NCBI GenBank assembly: GCA_001189095.1
Contig: LFCK01000001.1
Coordinates: 124,001 to 188,000 of the forward strand
Origin: Parcubacteria bacterium C7867-001
Lineage (GTDB): Bacteria; Patescibacteria; Paceibacteria; UBA9973; UBA2103
Length of the DNA stretch: 64,000 bases
Direction of reading: 5' to 3'
In this document: in pieces, positions 17,626 through 25,776 of the stretch
Numbering within the stretch: the first letter of the stretch is position 1
How the letters are laid out: every line of letters starts with the position of its first letter
The notes under the pieces: generated by a model
Database searches by the model: none
Told to the model about the DNA's origin: nothing
Seen by the model: only the letters and a program-made list of their open reading frames with translations
Position numbers and translations under genes: made by a program

Positions 17626-18549
17626 CTAGCGCGTCTTCAAATGCATGTAGATATCTTCGAGTGCTTTCACGCCATCGCCCGCAGCGATGTTGTTCTGGTG
17701 GTAGAGCTCGTCGGTGCAGTCGCCTGCGGCCCAGACGCCTTCCATACTGGTGCGTTGGCTCCTTGGATCGGTCTTCACGCGCTTTACCTCATCGAGTTCG
17801 ACAAGGTCCTTGGCGAAGTCGGTATTCGGCATGACACCGATTTCGACGAAGACGCCGGTGACCGGAAGTTCCGTCTTCTCTCCTGTTTTACAATTTTCGA
17901 CGACGAGTCCTGAAACGAATTTGTCGCCTTTCACTTCGACGGGCGTCGAATCAAGGAGCGCTTTCATATTCGGGTGCGAGAGCACATTCTTTACGGTAAT
18001 AGGATCCGCCTTGAAATCTGAATACTTATGAATGAGCGTAACTGAAGGGCAGTAGGCGAGAAGTTGTGCAGCAGTCTCAAAGCCCGCATTACCGCCACCG
18101 ATAACGGCGACATTCTGTCCGGCGAACAATGGCCCGTCGCAGGAGGCGCAATAGACAACGCCTTTATTTTCGAATGCCTCAGCACCAGTAACGGTGAGTT
18201 TGCGGCGCGCAGCACCTGAAGCGATGAGCACCGTCTTTCCGGAGAAAGACTTACCGCCGTCGGTTGTTGCGGAAAAGAGATCACCCTTTTTCTCGAGAGC
18301 TGTAACGCGCTCGCCCTCAGCGACCTCCACGACGTCTCCTTTATATGCTTCAAGATGCGCTTTGAGTGCATGGGCAAGGTCAACACCCGCAATCTTTACC
18401 GTACCGATCCAGTTCTCGATGCCGAGCGAGTCGGTCGATTGGCCGCCGAAGGTTTCGGTAATAAGCACCGTTTTTAATTGTTTGCGGGCGGCATAGACGC
18501 CCGCGGCGACGCCTGCTGGGCCGCCGCCGATGATGATGAGATCGTACAT
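17626..18549 (-). CDS. trxB: Thioredoxin reductase family flavoprotein
   Basis: About 307 residues. FAD-binding IIGGGPAGVAAG at the N-terminus, redox CASCDG, NADPH-binding VIGGGNAGFETA and the FAD motif GVWAAGDCTD. The stretch SDFKADPITVKNV is closer to AhpF than to classical TrxB. It passes electrons from NADPH to a thioredoxin or directly to a peroxiredoxin; a peroxiredoxin gene lies at 52074. TATACT lies 7 bases before the ATG with no SD, so it is probably leaderless. Confidence 0.93.
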   Translation of the reverse strand: MYDLIIIGGGPAGVAAGVYAARKQLKTVLITETFGGQSTDSLGIENWIGTVKIAGVDLAHALKAHLEAYKGDVVEVAEGERVTALEKKGDLFSATTDGGKSFSGKTVLIASGAARRKLTVTGAEAFENKGVVYCASCDGPLFAGQNVAVIGGGNAGFETAAQLLAYCPSVTLIHKYSDFKADPITVKNVLSHPNMKALLDSTPVEVKGDKFVSGLVVENCKTGEKTELPVTGVFVEIGVMPNTDFAKDLVELDEVKRVKTDPRSQRTSMEGVWAAGDCTDELYHQNNIAAGDGVKALEDIYMHLKTR

Positions 18550-18644
18550 GAGGCAGAGTATAGCAGAGTGTCAAAGATCACGATTGGTGATAATCTGCGA
18601 CCGGATTACCGAGAGATACCTTCTCGGAACTAAGGAGAAAAAGG

Positions 18645-19211
18645 ATGTTTTTACTCTTTCCGAAGATGAAGATCTCGCCTGCGAGCGACTTGAATCATCC
18701 GCTGTTCTACGTCGCCGGGCCCATCAGGGGCGGCGGCAGTTGGCAGGAACGGGCGTACGAGCTTTTCGCGAAAGAAGAGCCGGATTGCATCGTGGCCACG
18801 CCGTGCCGCTACGCACTGGATCACTCGGTGCGTGTCTGGACCCACCCCCACGCGGTTCCTGACGCGTTCGAGCGCCAGACGGACTGGGAAGATGAATACA
18901 TGAACGAAGCCGTCTACGGAGCCAGGGGCTGCCTCATGTTCTGGCTTCCGGTCGAAAGCGTTACCGACCCGCGTCCGAGGGAGGATGGTCCGTATGCGCA
19001 GGACAGCTACGGCGAGCTCGGCTATTGGCGCGCGCTTATCGAAGGTTCTTTCGATCCCTCGCAGCTCGCCATCGTCATCGGCGCAGAGCCTGGCTTCCAC
19101 GGCCTGCGCAAACTGCAGCGCGACCTCGATCGCGCGGTCGACGGAACGTTCGTTATCCATCCGACGCTGGAAGCGACAGTGAAAGCCGCTGTCGACAAAG
19201 CTCGGATGTAG
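18645..19211 (+). CDS. Nucleoside 2-deoxyribosyltransferase-like protein
   Basis: About 188 residues. FYVAGPIRGGGSW at the start matches the family's YLAGP-type phosphate loop; FERQTDWEDEYMNEA and GCLMFWLP match the later conserved helix and strand. Members move deoxyribose between bases or hydrolyse nucleotides. The substrate is unknown. SD AAGGAG at 18632; the 5' leader holds a 6-bp hairpin (18609-18627). Own terminator follows. Confidence 0.65.
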   Translation: MFLLFPKMKISPASDLNHPLFYVAGPIRGGGSWQERAYELFAKEEPDCIVATPCRYALDHSVRVWTHPHAVPDAFERQTDWEDEYMNEAVYGARGCLMFWLPVESVTDPRPREDGPYAQDSYGELGYWRALIEGSFDPSQLAIVIGAEPGFHGLRKLQRDLDRAVDGTFVIHPTLEATVKAAVDKARM

Positions 19212-19226
19212 GGCTACTACAAAGAA

Positions 19227-19253
19227 AACCGCCCGCGCGTAGCGCGGGCGGTT
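19227..19253. terminator. Terminator between deoxyribosyltransferase-like gene and ftsZ
   Basis: Perfect 12-bp stem with loop GTA. TTATTCCTTTTCT follows on + and AAAACC/TTTTCTTT on the other side, so it probably serves both convergent genes. Confidence 0.85.
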
Positions 19254-19266
19254 ATTCCTTTTCTCG

Positions 19267-20526
19267 TTATTTCTTGTGGCGGCGCAAGAAGCTCGGGATT
19301 GCGCCCCATGCCTCGTCCTCTTCTTCAGCGGGTGGGACTATTGGCTTAACTTCAGCGCGCTGCATTGGCTGTGCAGTGACGATAGGTTCCTCCTTTTCCT
19401 TTTTGGGAGCTGGGACTTCCTCCATCGGAGCCTCATCGCGGACTTCAAGCGGCTTGCCTGCCGGCTTCATGAAATCGTTGTAAATCTTTCCGCGGGTTTC
19501 CTGCTGCGCCTCTTTTGGCATAGAGAAGAGCGAGCGCTCGAACGCGTTAGAGCTTGCGCTCTCAGCGCCCTCAGGGAAGCCAGTCGCGATGACGATGATG
19601 CGGATTTGGCCCTTCTTGAGCTTCTCGTCGCGCATGATACCGAAGATGACCTTCGCGCTCTTGTCGACGGACTCGCTGATGACCTTTGCTGCTTCCTGCA
19701 CTTCGAGGATGCCGAGGTCTTCGTTGCCAGCGACCACGAAGAGGATACCCTTGGCGCCATTGATCGAAACATCGAGGAGTGGGGAATTGACCGCGAGCGC
19801 TGCAGCTTCTTGTGCGCGGCGATCGCCCTCAGCGACGCCGATGCCCATGAGGGCTGGTCCTGCGCCTTCCATGATGGCCTTGATGTCGTTGAAGTCGGTG
19901 TTGATTTCGCCCGGGGTCGTGATGATGTCGGAGACACCCTCCACAGCCTGACGGAGGATTTCATCGCAAAGAGCAAAGGCGTTCTTTGCAGAGGTGTTCG
20001 CCTCGACGATGGAGAGGAGCTTGTCGTTCGGGATGACGATGAAGGCGTCTACCTCCTTCTTAAGGGCGGCAAGGCCGCGCTCGGCTATTTCCTTGCGCTG
20101 AGCACCCTCGAACGCGAATGGTTTCGTGACGACCGCGACCGTGAGTGCGCCCAATTCCTTCGACATCTTCGCAACGACGGCTGCAGAGCCGGTTCCGGTT
20201 CCGCCACCCATACCGCAGGTGATGAAGACCATATCGGAACCTTGGAGCGATTCCTGAATTTCCTGACGAGTTTCTTCAGCGGCACGCTGACCAACTTCCG
20301 GATTCATGCCGGCACCGAGGCCGCGCGTGAGATTCTTGCCGATGTGGATCTTTCGTTTCGCAAGGCTGCGATGCAAATCCTGCGCATCGGTGTTAATGGC
20401 GACGAACTCGACGCCTTTCACCTTGGAATTGATCATGTGATTGATCGCATTCCCTCCGGAACCGCCGACGCCGACAACGCGGATGCGTGCGAACGTTTCG
20501 ATCTCGGGCATTATTTTTTTAGACAT
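19267..20526 (-). CDS. ftsZ: Cell division protein FtsZ
   Basis: About 419 residues from MSKKIMPEIETF (20526). The tubulin signature GGGTGTG lies in CGMGGGTGTGSAAVVA, with VGVGGSGGNA at the N-terminus and the T7 region with N-x-D-F-x-D (NTDFNDIKAIM). A linker of about 70 residues, rich in Glu and Pro, leads to the conserved tail IPSFLRRHKK that binds FtsA. Forms the division ring. No SD. ftsA lies upstream on the same strand with one small gene between. Confidence 0.96.
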   Translation of the reverse strand: MSKKIMPEIETFARIRVVGVGGSGGNAINHMINSKVKGVEFVAINTDAQDLHRSLAKRKIHIGKNLTRGLGAGMNPEVGQRAAEETRQEIQESLQGSDMVFITCGMGGGTGTGSAAVVAKMSKELGALTVAVVTKPFAFEGAQRKEIAERGLAALKKEVDAFIVIPNDKLLSIVEANTSAKNAFALCDEILRQAVEGVSDIITTPGEINTDFNDIKAIMEGAGPALMGIGVAEGDRRAQEAAALAVNSPLLDVSINGAKGILFVVAGNEDLGILEVQEAAKVISESVDKSAKVIFGIMRDEKLKKGQIRIIVIATGFPEGAESASSNAFERSLFSMPKEAQQETRGKIYNDFMKPAGKPLEVRDEAPMEEVPAPKKEKEEPIVTAQPMQRAEVKPIVPPAEEEDEAWGAIPSFLRRHKK

Positions 20527-20643
20527 ATAAATTTGTGTGCCGCTGGTAAGTGACCCTAATGATATACGTGTCGTCAAGGAGTGCAAATATTGACCGGCCA
20601 CTAGAACGCGTGTCTTCGTTTTTGTGTCCTAATTAAAAAGAAG

Positions 20644-20667
20644 GCCGCCGCGGAGGACCGCGGCGGC
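20644..20667 (-). terminator. Terminator of the 92-residue protein gene
   Basis: Perfect 10-bp GC stem with loop of four, then CTTCTTTTTAATT on the minus strand. It isolates the small gene from ftsZ. Confidence 0.88.
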
Positions 20668-20690
20668 AATTCTATCGTTACGACTTACTT

Positions 20691-20969
20691 TTACTCGCCT
20701 CTGTCTAAGGGAACATATCCTAATCCATACACGAATTCTGGAATCCTCGGAGGAATTCCAGCCGCCCGCTGCAAGCGCAGCAGACGGGATTCGAGCACGA
20801 ATACATCGCTCCGTTCGATCTCGCACTCATCCTGAAGATATTGCCGGGCTTTCAGGCCGGTACGATCTTCAAGGATTTCAGCGAGCACAAACAAACGATA
20901 CTTAGAAACAGCGAGCTCTTGAGCGGTCTCTTCGATCTCACTCAAAAGACTCTTTGTAACTCTGGCCAT
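20691..20969 (-). CDS. Small helical protein, unknown
   Basis: About 92 residues, mostly helical with alternating charges (MARVTKSLLSEIEETAQELA), ending in a less charged segment with PPRIPEF. SD GGAGG, 5 bases from the ATG. It lies between ftsA and ftsZ but has its own promoter (21066-21094), an 8-codon leader ORF and a terminator, so it is a separate unit. A link to division is only positional. Confidence 0.6.
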   Translation of the reverse strand: MARVTKSLLSEIEETAQELAVSKYRLFVLAEILEDRTGLKARQYLQDECEIERSDVFVLESRLLRLQRAAGIPPRIPEFVYGLGYVPLDRGE

Positions 20970-20982
20970 GTCAGCCTCCGTT

Positions 20983-21001
20983 GCGAGTCAGGATGACTCG
21001 C
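20983..21001 (-). promoter_or_regulatory. Leader hairpin before the 92-residue protein gene
   Basis: Perfect arms GCGAGTCA/TGACTCGC with a 3-base loop sit in the leader, a few bases ahead of the SD. They could mask it or be a protein-binding site. Confidence 0.45.
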
Positions 21002-21018
21002 TTCTGAGTCTGATAGGT

Positions 21019-21045
21019 CTATGGATCGGAGCAGTTGGTGTGCAT
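21019..21045 (-). CDS. Candidate 8-residue leader peptide
   Basis: ATG at 21045 encodes MHTNCSDP then TAG. A perfect AAGGAGG lies 5 bases before it, close to the predicted transcript start. The SD is better than that of the downstream gene, so ribosomes should load here first. No run of one amino acid typical of amino-acid attenuators is present. Existence is supported only by position and SD. Confidence 0.4.
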   Translation of the reverse strand: MHTNCSDP

Positions 21046-21065
21046 CGCGACCTCCTTCTAATATT

Positions 21066-21094
21066 TCTATATTCTATAAATAGCCTTGTGTCAA
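21066..21094 (-). promoter_or_regulatory. Sigma-70-type promoter overlapping the ftsA stop
   Basis: TTGACA (21089-21094), a 17-base spacer and TATAGA (21066-21071). The TGA stop of ftsA is inside the -35 hexamer. Confidence 0.75.
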
Positions 21095-22257
21095 GGCATG
21101 AACTGCTTGAGGAATTTGCCGAAGGAGCCAGTAATTTTAAAGAAGGTGTGGCGACGAGGAGTTTCAGTGTCGCCAGTGAGGCCCCAGAGCGCGAGGCCGT
21201 AGGCTACCGACCATGTTGCGTCGCGAATCTTCGCGTCTGGCGCGAGCTTCATGTCGGCAATCTTTGCTGGAAGGGAAAGCGAGCCTTTTGCGATATCGCT
21301 CACCGAGCCCTGTCCTGAGCCGCCACCTGAAAGAATGATGCCAGCAGGGAGCGCGCGATGTCGTCCGAGAGAGCGTAGATGCTTGTCGATGAGATCGAAC
21401 ATGCTTTTGAAACGAGAAGAAACGATTTCATCGACGCGCTTCTTCGAGTACATCTGCCCGCCAAGGCGCCCGAGCTTGATGCGCTCTGCGTCTTCAAGCG
21501 AGACTTTGAATCCGAGCGCGAGGTCGTCGGTGATATGAGTCGAGCCGGTCGCGAAGACCTTCACGGATACTGGCATGCCTTCGTCATAGACCACGATGGA
21601 AACGGTTTCAGCGCCGATGTTCGCAAGCACGCAACCTTTCATCTTCTGGTCTTTGGAAAGCGTGACGTAGGAACCTGCAAGCGGGGAAGCCATGCAGTCG
21701 ACGACTTCAATATCGGCCGATTCGACCACGTTCGTGAGCGTGTCTGCGTGTTGCGCAAGGCAGGTAACGAAAAGGAAATCGCCGGTGAGGCGGGTACCCT
21801 TCATTCCGACGGGATCACCAAGGGCTTTCGCTCCGTCGATGGTCCACGCGAGCGGGATCTCGTGAAGGATCTTCCTATTAAGGAAGCTGGGAGAAGCGGC
21901 GAGTCGAGCGGCATCGCGCACCTTATCTATATCAAGGTCAGTGATTTCCTGATCGGCGCGCGAGATGATAGTCTCGCCGGTCGCGCGCGCCTCTTCTATT
22001 GAAATGCCGCCGATGGCGACGAAGCCATTGCGAATGGGAACTTGTGCGGTCGCTTCTGCCTGCTTCTTCGCAAGCCTTAGGCTTTCAGCTGCGTCCTCTG
22101 TATCGACGATGTAGCCGTGGCGTACCCCGAGGGTGTCAGCGAGGCCGGTTCCTATTATGCGCAGCGCGGGGCCGTTTGGTCCTTTGAGTTCCTCGACCAC
22201 GACGATTTTCGTCTGATGAGTTCCGATATCTATGCCGGTCGCTATTCTGCGTGTCAT
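21091..22257 (-). CDS. ftsA: Cell division protein FtsA
   Basis: About 388 residues from MTRRIATGIDIGT (22257). Actin-fold ATPase with phosphate-1 motif GIDIGTHQTK, a domain 1C region, phosphate-2 region LANIGAETVSIVV and adenosine motif IILSGGGSG. It ends in an amphipathic helix (FGKFLKQFMP) that fits the membrane-targeting sequence. It links FtsZ to the membrane. Its start lies inside ybeY, with a 122-base overlap in another frame. No SD. Confidence 0.94.
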   Translation of the reverse strand: MTRRIATGIDIGTHQTKIVVVEELKGPNGPALRIIGTGLADTLGVRHGYIVDTEDAAESLRLAKKQAEATAQVPIRNGFVAIGGISIEEARATGETIISRADQEITDLDIDKVRDAARLAASPSFLNRKILHEIPLAWTIDGAKALGDPVGMKGTRLTGDFLFVTCLAQHADTLTNVVESADIEVVDCMASPLAGSYVTLSKDQKMKGCVLANIGAETVSIVVYDEGMPVSVKVFATGSTHITDDLALGFKVSLEDAERIKLGRLGGQMYSKKRVDEIVSSRFKSMFDLIDKHLRSLGRHRALPAGIILSGGGSGQGSVSDIAKGSLSLPAKIADMKLAPDAKIRDATWSVAYGLALWGLTGDTETPRRHTFFKITGSFGKFLKQFMP

Positions 22258-22645
22258 GGGTAGGAAAAGGTACGCGAACAAAGCGGACAAAGGCTGCCCG
22301 TTCGAGTCTTTCCATTGTAGCCCCGTGAGGGTGCCCCTTCAAATGGATAAGCGCGTGGATAAACAAGAATGCGACGAATTGCGGATAGGTCATTCCATAC
22401 TCAGGCGCTTGTTCTTTTGCGACGGCAAGACAGATCAAAACCTCCGCAGAGTTCTTTCCAATGTCATAGGCGAGTACATTCGGCGTGTAGGATTTCTTTC
22501 GAAGCTGCATATTCACCTTTTGCGCCTCTCGTTCCGTAACGAACACTAGCGAAAGTTCGTGTTTTGGAAGGAGGCCTTTTGCTATGGACGCGAACGGCGC
22601 GCCAGGGATGGCGCGCCGTGTCGTGTTTTTAATGTCGAGTGACAT
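22136..22645 (-). CDS. ybeY: Endoribonuclease YbeY-like, with an Arg-rich overlapping tail
   Basis: The zinc motif H-x3-H-x5-H is present as His97, His101 and His107 (HALIHLKGHPHG). YbeY matures 16S rRNA and controls ribosome quality. The family's usual length is about 150 residues. Here the family-like part ends near residue 130, and the frame runs on for about 40 Arg-rich residues through the start of ftsA. Either the tail is real, or a frameshift removed the normal stop. Follows rpsU by 8 bases. Confidence 0.75.
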   Translation of the reverse strand: MSLDIKNTTRRAIPGAPFASIAKGLLPKHELSLVFVTEREAQKVNMQLRKKSYTPNVLAYDIGKNSAEVLICLAVAKEQAPEYGMTYPQFVAFLFIHALIHLKGHPHGATMERLERAAFVRFVRVPFPTHDTQNSDRHRYRNSSDENRRGRGTQRTKRPRAAHNRNRPR

Positions 22646-22653
22646 TCGAGAGA

Positions 22654-22911
22654 TTAACGCTTCTTCCCGCGAGCTGCAGCAGGATCAATCTTACCCAACT
22701 TCACATCCTCGTTGTATTTCATCTTGCGAGCTCCCTTGATGAGGGCGCGCATGTGGTCGACGTTCTTCGACTTCTGGCGCTCGTAGTAGCGCTTCTTACG
22801 CATCATGCGCACGAGATTAAGCCCCTGCGCGCGGCGGGAAAAGCGACGGATAAGCGAGGCAGAACTCTCGTTCTTACCGCGACGTACCTCAACGCGTGTT
22901 GCGTTTACCAT
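22654..22911 (-). CDS. rpsU: Ribosomal protein S21
   Basis: About 85 residues, longer than the usual 70. The core VEVRRGKNESSASLIRRFSRR and the basic helix RMMRKKRYYERQKSKN match S21. It binds the 30S platform near the anti-SD region. First gene of a likely rpsU-ybeY-ftsA operon. Confidence 0.9.
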   Translation of the reverse strand: MVNATRVEVRRGKNESSASLIRRFSRRAQGLNLVRMMRKKRYYERQKSKNVDHMRALIKGARKMKYNEDVKLGKIDPAAARGKKR

Positions 22912-22962
22912 AGTAGGAAGAATTTAGCACAGGGGGCGGGGTACTGTCTAGGTATGGAAAAA

Positions 22963-22987
22963 GGGCGCGGAGCAAAGCTCCGCGCCC
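22963..22987 (-). terminator. Terminator of the 95-residue membrane protein gene
   Basis: Perfect 10-bp stem with loop of five, followed by TTTTT on the minus strand. Confidence 0.88.
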
Positions 22988-23016
22988 GTATCTCGTCGCT
23001 CTCATGTTCTGGGCTG

Positions 23017-23304
23017 CTAGTGCAGCAGGCCCGAAACAAACTCCGGGAAGAACATGACAGCTCCCGCGCTAAGCGCGCCAAGGCAAGACAGCACGGCTAA
23101 GGCCCAGAAAACCGGGGTTAGCGACTTCTTGCTCTCCACGAAGTCGGCCAGCAGCGCCGAGCCGGAGCAGAGGAGGAATGACCAATACTTGATGTATTGG
23201 AGCTCCGTGTGGCCTTTGGTAGCGATCGAAATCGCTGCGAGGATTAGAACGATCCAGAGAAGAGCTGCTGAGATCGTGTACTTATTTTTAACTGTTTCTG
23301 ACAT
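23017..23304 (-). CDS. Small membrane protein with three helices, unknown
   Basis: About 95 residues. Hydrophobic segments lie near 12-28, 38-53 and 65-90. No known family. AGAGGTG precedes the ATG. Promoter TTGACA (23346-23351), 17 bases, TAAAAT (23323-23328). Own terminator. Single-gene unit. Confidence 0.65.
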   Translation of the reverse strand: MSETVKNKYTISAALLWIVLILAAISIATKGHTELQYIKYWSFLLCSGSALLADFVESKKSLTPVFWALAVLSCLGALSAGAVMFFPEFVSGLLH

Positions 23305-23322
23305 GGTGTCACCTCTGAATGT

Positions 23323-23351
23323 ATTTTATCCATATTTATCATATATGTCAA
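23323..23351 (-). promoter_or_regulatory. Promoter of the 95-residue membrane protein gene
   Basis: TTGACA, 17-base A/T-rich spacer, TAAAAT; close to the sigma-70 consensus. Confidence 0.75.
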
Positions 23352-23363
23352 TAGATACAGGAA

Positions 23364-23388
23364 AACGCCGCCCCTCTGGGGCGGCGTT
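23364..23388 (-). terminator. Terminator of the 178-residue protein gene
   Basis: Perfect 11-bp stem with loop TCT, then TTTTCCTGT on the minus strand. Confidence 0.85.
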
Positions 23389-23390
23389 AG

Positions 23391-23927
23391 TTAGCTTGCG
23401 CGAGCGACGCGCTCGAGCTTCGTGCGCTTGGTGATGCCGAGGAATGCCATAGGAACCCCCAGCTGGCTGATCAGCGTTTCCGGCGGAGTCCATTGCATGG
23501 ACAGGCGGTATTGCCGAGGGCCGTTAGGCGCAGCGTACGGCATGAAGGGCGCTCCCTTGAAGGAGAGGAGCGTCCCCGGCGCCGCGATACGCAGCGGCCA
23601 CGCAGGGAAGCCGAACGCCTTCCGAAAAGCGAGCAGTTCATACAGGTTCGCCGGCTCGATTTTGTAGCGAGTATGGGCGAACGCCCAATGCACATCGGCG
23701 ATCTTGGGTGGCGAATGAAACTGCAGCAAGCGGAATTTGCATTCGTGAACGCCGATATGCGGCGTTTCGAACAGCCGCCAATTTTCGCTATAGGCGAGCT
23801 CAATTTTCGGGTCGAGCAGGCTCACAGAAGCGTTTGGGAATTCACGTCGAATTTGGAACATAACAGGTTCGCCGTAGTTAACGGTCAGAACCCGCCTTTT
23901 CTTCAGCAGGAATTTGGAACTATGCAT
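23391..23927 (-). CDS. Unknown 178-residue protein
   Basis: Soluble and rich in beta and aromatic residues, with a basic N-terminus (SSKFLLKKRRVL). No motif recognised. Very strong SD (AAAAGGAGG, 5 bases from ATG). Stands alone, with a terminator directly after the stop. Function unknown. Confidence 0.6.
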   Translation of the reverse strand: MHSSKFLLKKRRVLTVNYGEPVMFQIRREFPNASVSLLDPKIELAYSENWRLFETPHIGVHECKFRLLQFHSPPKIADVHWAFAHTRYKIEPANLYELLAFRKAFGFPAWPLRIAAPGTLLSFKGAPFMPYAAPNGPRQYRLSMQWTPPETLISQLGVPMAFLGITKRTKLERVARAS

Positions 23928-23969
23928 TTGTTCCTCCTTTTCTTCTATTTTTCTAACACAAAAACTCTT

Positions 23970-25115
23970 TTACGCAACTTCTTTCAAGTGATCGATGAGT
24001 GAATCAAACGGAATGAATGTTTCGGTGTGGGAAGAACGCTCGCGGAGAATGACGGAGCGTTCGAGCGCTTCTTTGCGGCCCATGATGATGAGATACGGCG
24101 GGTTCGCGACTTCCGCGAGACGCATCTGCTCAGTGAGGGACTCAATGCCGATCGATTGCATCATCGGAATGCGCGCATGGCGCAGGGAATCGGCCATCTT
24201 GATGCTTTCGCGCTTGGCTTCGTCGCCAATGTGCACAAAGGCAAACCGTGGCGTCTTGTGCTCCTTCATCGGAGGAATTACCGAGCGGCTTTCGGTGGTA
24301 ATACGGATAACCGCGCCTATAGATGGAATCGCGGACTTAAAGAAAGGACGCGTTAGTTCGCTGTAGCGCGAGCCCCATGCGCGCATATCGTCGCTGCCAT
24401 GGACCTCGAAGCAGGTTTCCGTCCATGACGATCCGCGTGAGAATATTTCCGGCGCAAGCTCGTATGGCGTTTCGGTTTCCTCGAGGTATTCGAGTACGGA
24501 TTCGAAATGCTTACGGCTGTTTTCCGAAAGGTGGTCGGTTGGCGAAGGGAGCTCGCCGCGCAATTCTTCATCAGTGATGAGTTCAGTTGCAAGCAATGCA
24601 TCGCGCTTTGCGCATTCTGCGCAGTCAGCAGGAATCGCCGGCGCGTGCTTTCGGAAGAATTGTCCGAGCTCACGCGTGAGGCGTCCGCGCGTTTCTTTGT
24701 CGCCCATGGAGTTGATGCGCACGCGCGGTTCGTCTTTTCCGAGTTCACCGATCAAAGAACGAACAGCACGGATGAGGACCGCGTCCGCGATGGCGCGCTC
24801 GACGCCGAGCGCGTGGAATTGGATGAGGATCTGCTTCGGTGCGGCCCGGCCGGCCGCGGCATTGGTGTGCCAGACAAACAGTGGCTGCGTTGCGGAAGGG
24901 GTGATGCCTGCATCGCGAATTTGCTTCAAGAATTGCGCGGTGTCACGCGCTGCAGGATCGAGCGAGTTGAGATCGAGTCCTTCTGGAAAGGGTTCTACTG
25001 ATTTCTTCCCACGCTTCTGGTGTGCGAGGGCTGAAAATGGCGTGAAGCCGTAATACGTTCCGACCGCGTGCGCGCGCTTCACAATGTCAGAGGACGTAAG
25101 TGGGTGAGAGCTCAT
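23970..25115 (-). CDS. Histidyl-tRNA synthetase-like protein, divergent catalytic core
   Basis: About 381 residues from MSSHPLTSSD (25115), overlapping the lepB stop by 4 bases. A block with RINSMGDKETRGRL, CAECAKRD and SRGSSWTETCFEVHG aligns by pattern with HisRS (NSLG..., the Cys pair region, and RGLDYYT-x-T-x-FE). The C-terminal 90 residues look like the class II anticodon-binding domain (PPYLIIMGRKEAL). The N-terminus lacks a clear class II motif 1 and the usual motif 2 arginine context. It may be the true enzyme in a divergent form, or a HisZ-like paralogue without aminoacylation. Confidence 0.6.
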   Translation of the reverse strand: MSSHPLTSSDIVKRAHAVGTYYGFTPFSALAHQKRGKKSVEPFPEGLDLNSLDPAARDTAQFLKQIRDAGITPSATQPLFVWHTNAAAGRAAPKQILIQFHALGVERAIADAVLIRAVRSLIGELGKDEPRVRINSMGDKETRGRLTRELGQFFRKHAPAIPADCAECAKRDALLATELITDEELRGELPSPTDHLSENSRKHFESVLEYLEETETPYELAPEIFSRGSSWTETCFEVHGSDDMRAWGSRYSELTRPFFKSAIPSIGAVIRITTESRSVIPPMKEHKTPRFAFVHIGDEAKRESIKMADSLRHARIPMMQSIGIESLTEQMRLAEVANPPYLIIMGRKEALERSVILRERSSHTETFIPFDSLIDHLKEVA

Positions 25116-25663
25116 TGTGGTAATGCGATGGCGCCCGGAAGAAGTGCGAGGGAGGTTGGCGGGAGAACGCGCAAGAATGCACGGCCCGCGATATTTTCGC
25201 GCGGAAGCGCACCCCAAACGCGCGAGTCGGACGACTTCGGACGATTGTCTCCCATGACGAAGTACTGGTCAGGTCCGAGTGTAGTCGTTCCACTATAGGT
25301 CGCATCTTCTGCGATGACATATGGCTCCTCAAGTGTGAGTTTTGTGCCGTCAGTCTTGGTTATGTCGACTTTCCCGCGAGTGATGCGGAGCGTTTCTCCC
25401 GGAAGACCGATGATTCTCTTTATGTAGAAGATTTTAGGGTCGTTTGGATAACGGAAAACAACGACTTCGCCGCGTTCAGGCGCTTCAAAGCGGTAGGTTA
25501 GTTCGTCGACGATGAGGTAGTCGAGGTTTTTAAAGGTTGGGAACATGCTTTCTCCTTCGACCACGAATGGTTGCGCGAGGAAAATGCGAATAGGGAGAAC
25601 AATGACAATTGCGAGAACGATGAGGAGTAGGAGTTCCTTGGAAACGTTCTCAATGAACTTCAT
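25112..25663 (-). CDS. lepB: Signal peptidase I
   Basis: About 183 residues from MKFIENVSKELL (25663). One N-terminal membrane helix, the catalytic Ser in VEGESMFPT and the catalytic Lys in FYIKRIIGLPGE, then the conserved MGDNRPKSSDSR. Cleaves signal peptides outside the membrane. TACAAT lies 8 bases before the ATG with a TTGCAT 16 bases further up, so the mRNA looks leaderless. Coupled to the HisRS-like gene by ATGA. Confidence 0.95.
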   Translation of the reverse strand: MKFIENVSKELLLLIVLAIVIVLPIRIFLAQPFVVEGESMFPTFKNLDYLIVDELTYRFEAPERGEVVVFRYPNDPKIFYIKRIIGLPGETLRITRGKVDITKTDGTKLTLEEPYVIAEDATYSGTTTLGPDQYFVMGDNRPKSSDSRVWGALPRENIAGRAFLRVLPPTSLALLPGAIALPQ

Positions 25664-25671
25664 GTAGGAGT

Positions 25672-25699
25672 ATTGTACGCTCCACTTTTTTCGATGCAA
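25672..25699 (-). promoter_or_regulatory. Leaderless promoter of lepB
   Basis: TTGCAT (25694-25699), 16-base spacer, TACAAT (25672-25677); the -10 ends 8 bases before the ATG. Confidence 0.65.
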
Positions 25700-25724
25700 G
25701 TTTTTCAATTCGCCTGTAACGAAA

Positions 25725-25755
25725 AACCGCCACGCTTTCGCGCGGCGGCCTTTTT
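25725..25755 (-). terminator. Terminator of the 75-residue protein gene
   Basis: GC-rich stem with one mismatch and a short loop, followed by TTTTTCG on the minus strand. Confidence 0.8.
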
Positions 25756-25776
25756 CGAAGCAACTTGACTTCACCG

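Noticed and set aside
19276..20553. Open frame of 425 codons antisense to ftsZ
   Set aside because: Shadow of ftsZ, whose GTPase motifs and tail are intact on the minus strand.
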